DNA of 43,703 nucleotides, from NCBI GenBank assembly GCA_024402695.1, contig JAKSTG010000025.1:1-43703 (forward strand), written 5' to 3'. Shown piece after piece: positions 43,442-43,703 of this stretch. The position numbers and the translations under genes were made by a program. Numbering within the stretch: the first letter of the stretch is position 1; each line of letters opens with the position of its first letter. The notes beneath the pieces were generated by a model. It searched no databases. It was not told the DNA's origin and saw only the letters and a list, made by a program, of their open reading frames with translations. The DNA comes from Treponema sp. (GTDB lineage: Bacteria > Spirochaetota > Spirochaetia > Treponematales > Treponemataceae).

Positions 43442-43703
43442 ATGCTTGCCGCCGTCTGAAAGATTTTAAATAGAGTTGTTTCTTCTGTTGTTATTGGGAT
43501 GTCAATTTCGATTCCACCTGCCCTGACTGTTATAAGTTCTTTGCGGTCTATACCGACTGTAATCTGATGTTTTGATGCATGGGGAATATCAAGTTCTACA
43601 AATTCTGATGCCTGGAATATGTCATTGGATTCAGACTCAGGATGTTGAGACCTGAACATCTTTTCCTGAATCCAGGATTTAAGTGCCTCCGGCTGGATGC
43701 TGT
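43438..43703 (-). CDS. tnpA: IS66 accessory protein TnpA (Orf1), 5' part outside window
   Basis: The 3'-complete end of an open frame that continues past the right edge of the window. The visible protein includes ALKSWIQEKMF, then FVELDIP and ITVRAGGIEIDIPI ... LFKIFQTA, matching the C-terminal half of IS66 Orf1. The helix-turn-helix N-terminus is not visible. An internal ATG at 43659 is not the likely start because the frame is open and family-like upstream. It is coupled to tnpB by a 4-nt overlap. Confidence 0.85.
   Translation of the reverse strand, partial: SIQPEALKSWIQEKMFRSQHPESESNDIFQASEFVELDIPHASKHQITVGIDRKELITVRAGGIEIDIPITTEETTLFKIFQTAASI

Larger units (their letters stand above)
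39551..43703 (-). mobile_element. IS66-family region, tnpA-tnpB separated from tnpC
   Basis: IS66 elements normally carry tnpA-tnpB-tnpC in immediate succession. Here tnpA (cut by the window edge) and tnpB at 43094-43703 and tnpC at 39574-41334 are on the same strand in the canonical order but about 1.76 kb apart. The gap contains a lipoprotein gene and toxin-antitoxin debris. One end is suggested at 39551 by GTAAGCG...TTTTCCGCC, the style of IS66 terminal repeats; the other end would be beyond the window. Alternatives are a single element carrying passenger or inserted DNA, or two independent remnants. Confidence 0.5.

Noticed and set aside
41638..43703. Complete diversity-generating retroelement
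   Set aside because: No reverse transcriptase frame, accessory Avd-like gene or template repeat was found anywhere in the window; only a possible target module is present.

Overview
The window looks like a chromosomal segment of a Treponema-type spirochaete, most likely a gut or rumen commensal. This is inferred from the proteins, from the roughly 35-42% GC composition, and from sigma70-like promoters of the TTGACA-N17-TATAAT type. The protein clues are outer-membrane-barrel proteins fused to transglutaminase-like domains, a giant Ig-repeat lipoprotein, an intracellular GH120-type beta-xylosidase and spirochaete-style lipoproteins. No 16S gene or species-specific marker is present, so the species cannot be fixed. 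None of the three tRNA genes encodes its 3' CCA, which fits the presence of a tRNA nucleotidyltransferase gene.

Layout: 1-4.6 kb holds tRNA-Gly, an AzgA-type purine permease, a membrane diguanylate cyclase and threonine synthase. 4.67-12.96 kb is a three-gene minus-strand operon for the cell envelope: a TPR/barrel protein with a dead transglutaminase fold, its apparently active paralogue, and a 1537-residue lipoprotein whose distal part is strikingly AT-rich. 13.1-21.6 kb is housekeeping metabolism (alr, folC, trpS, cca, chorismate mutase, a glycogen-synthase-like GT5 enzyme). It is interrupted at 16.8-17.1 kb by a highly structured non-coding element followed by degenerate 37-bp repeats. 21.7-28.7 kb holds tRNA-Thr and tRNA-Tyr, an MBL-fold hydrolase, mltG-dnaG-rpoD and a zinc-ribbon coiled-coil protein. 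RNase P RNA (rnpB) follows at 28.7-29.1 kb. 29.1-36.5 kb is the elongasome operon (TPR protein, mreB, mreC, mreD, mrdA/PBP2, rodA, exported hypothetical protein). 36.5-38.6 kb holds the GH120-type beta-xylosidase.

From about 38.6 kb to the end the window is accessory DNA: an XRE regulator with a membrane partner gene and an apparent autoregulatory operator, and IS66 genes tnpA-tnpB and tnpC. Tn genes tnpB and tnpC, normally adjacent, are separated here by about 1.76 kb. That gap holds a small lipoprotein gene and the wreck of a DUF2281/MazF toxin-antitoxin pair. The lipoprotein gene is the most interesting locus. Its promoter region carries a run of eight G, as in phase-variable treponemal promoters. 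Its last ~55 codons form a GC-rich C-type-lectin-like (DUF1566/TvpA-like) module resembling the variable region of diversity-generating retroelement targets. No reverse transcriptase or template repeat is visible in this window, so a retroelement link is a hypothesis only.
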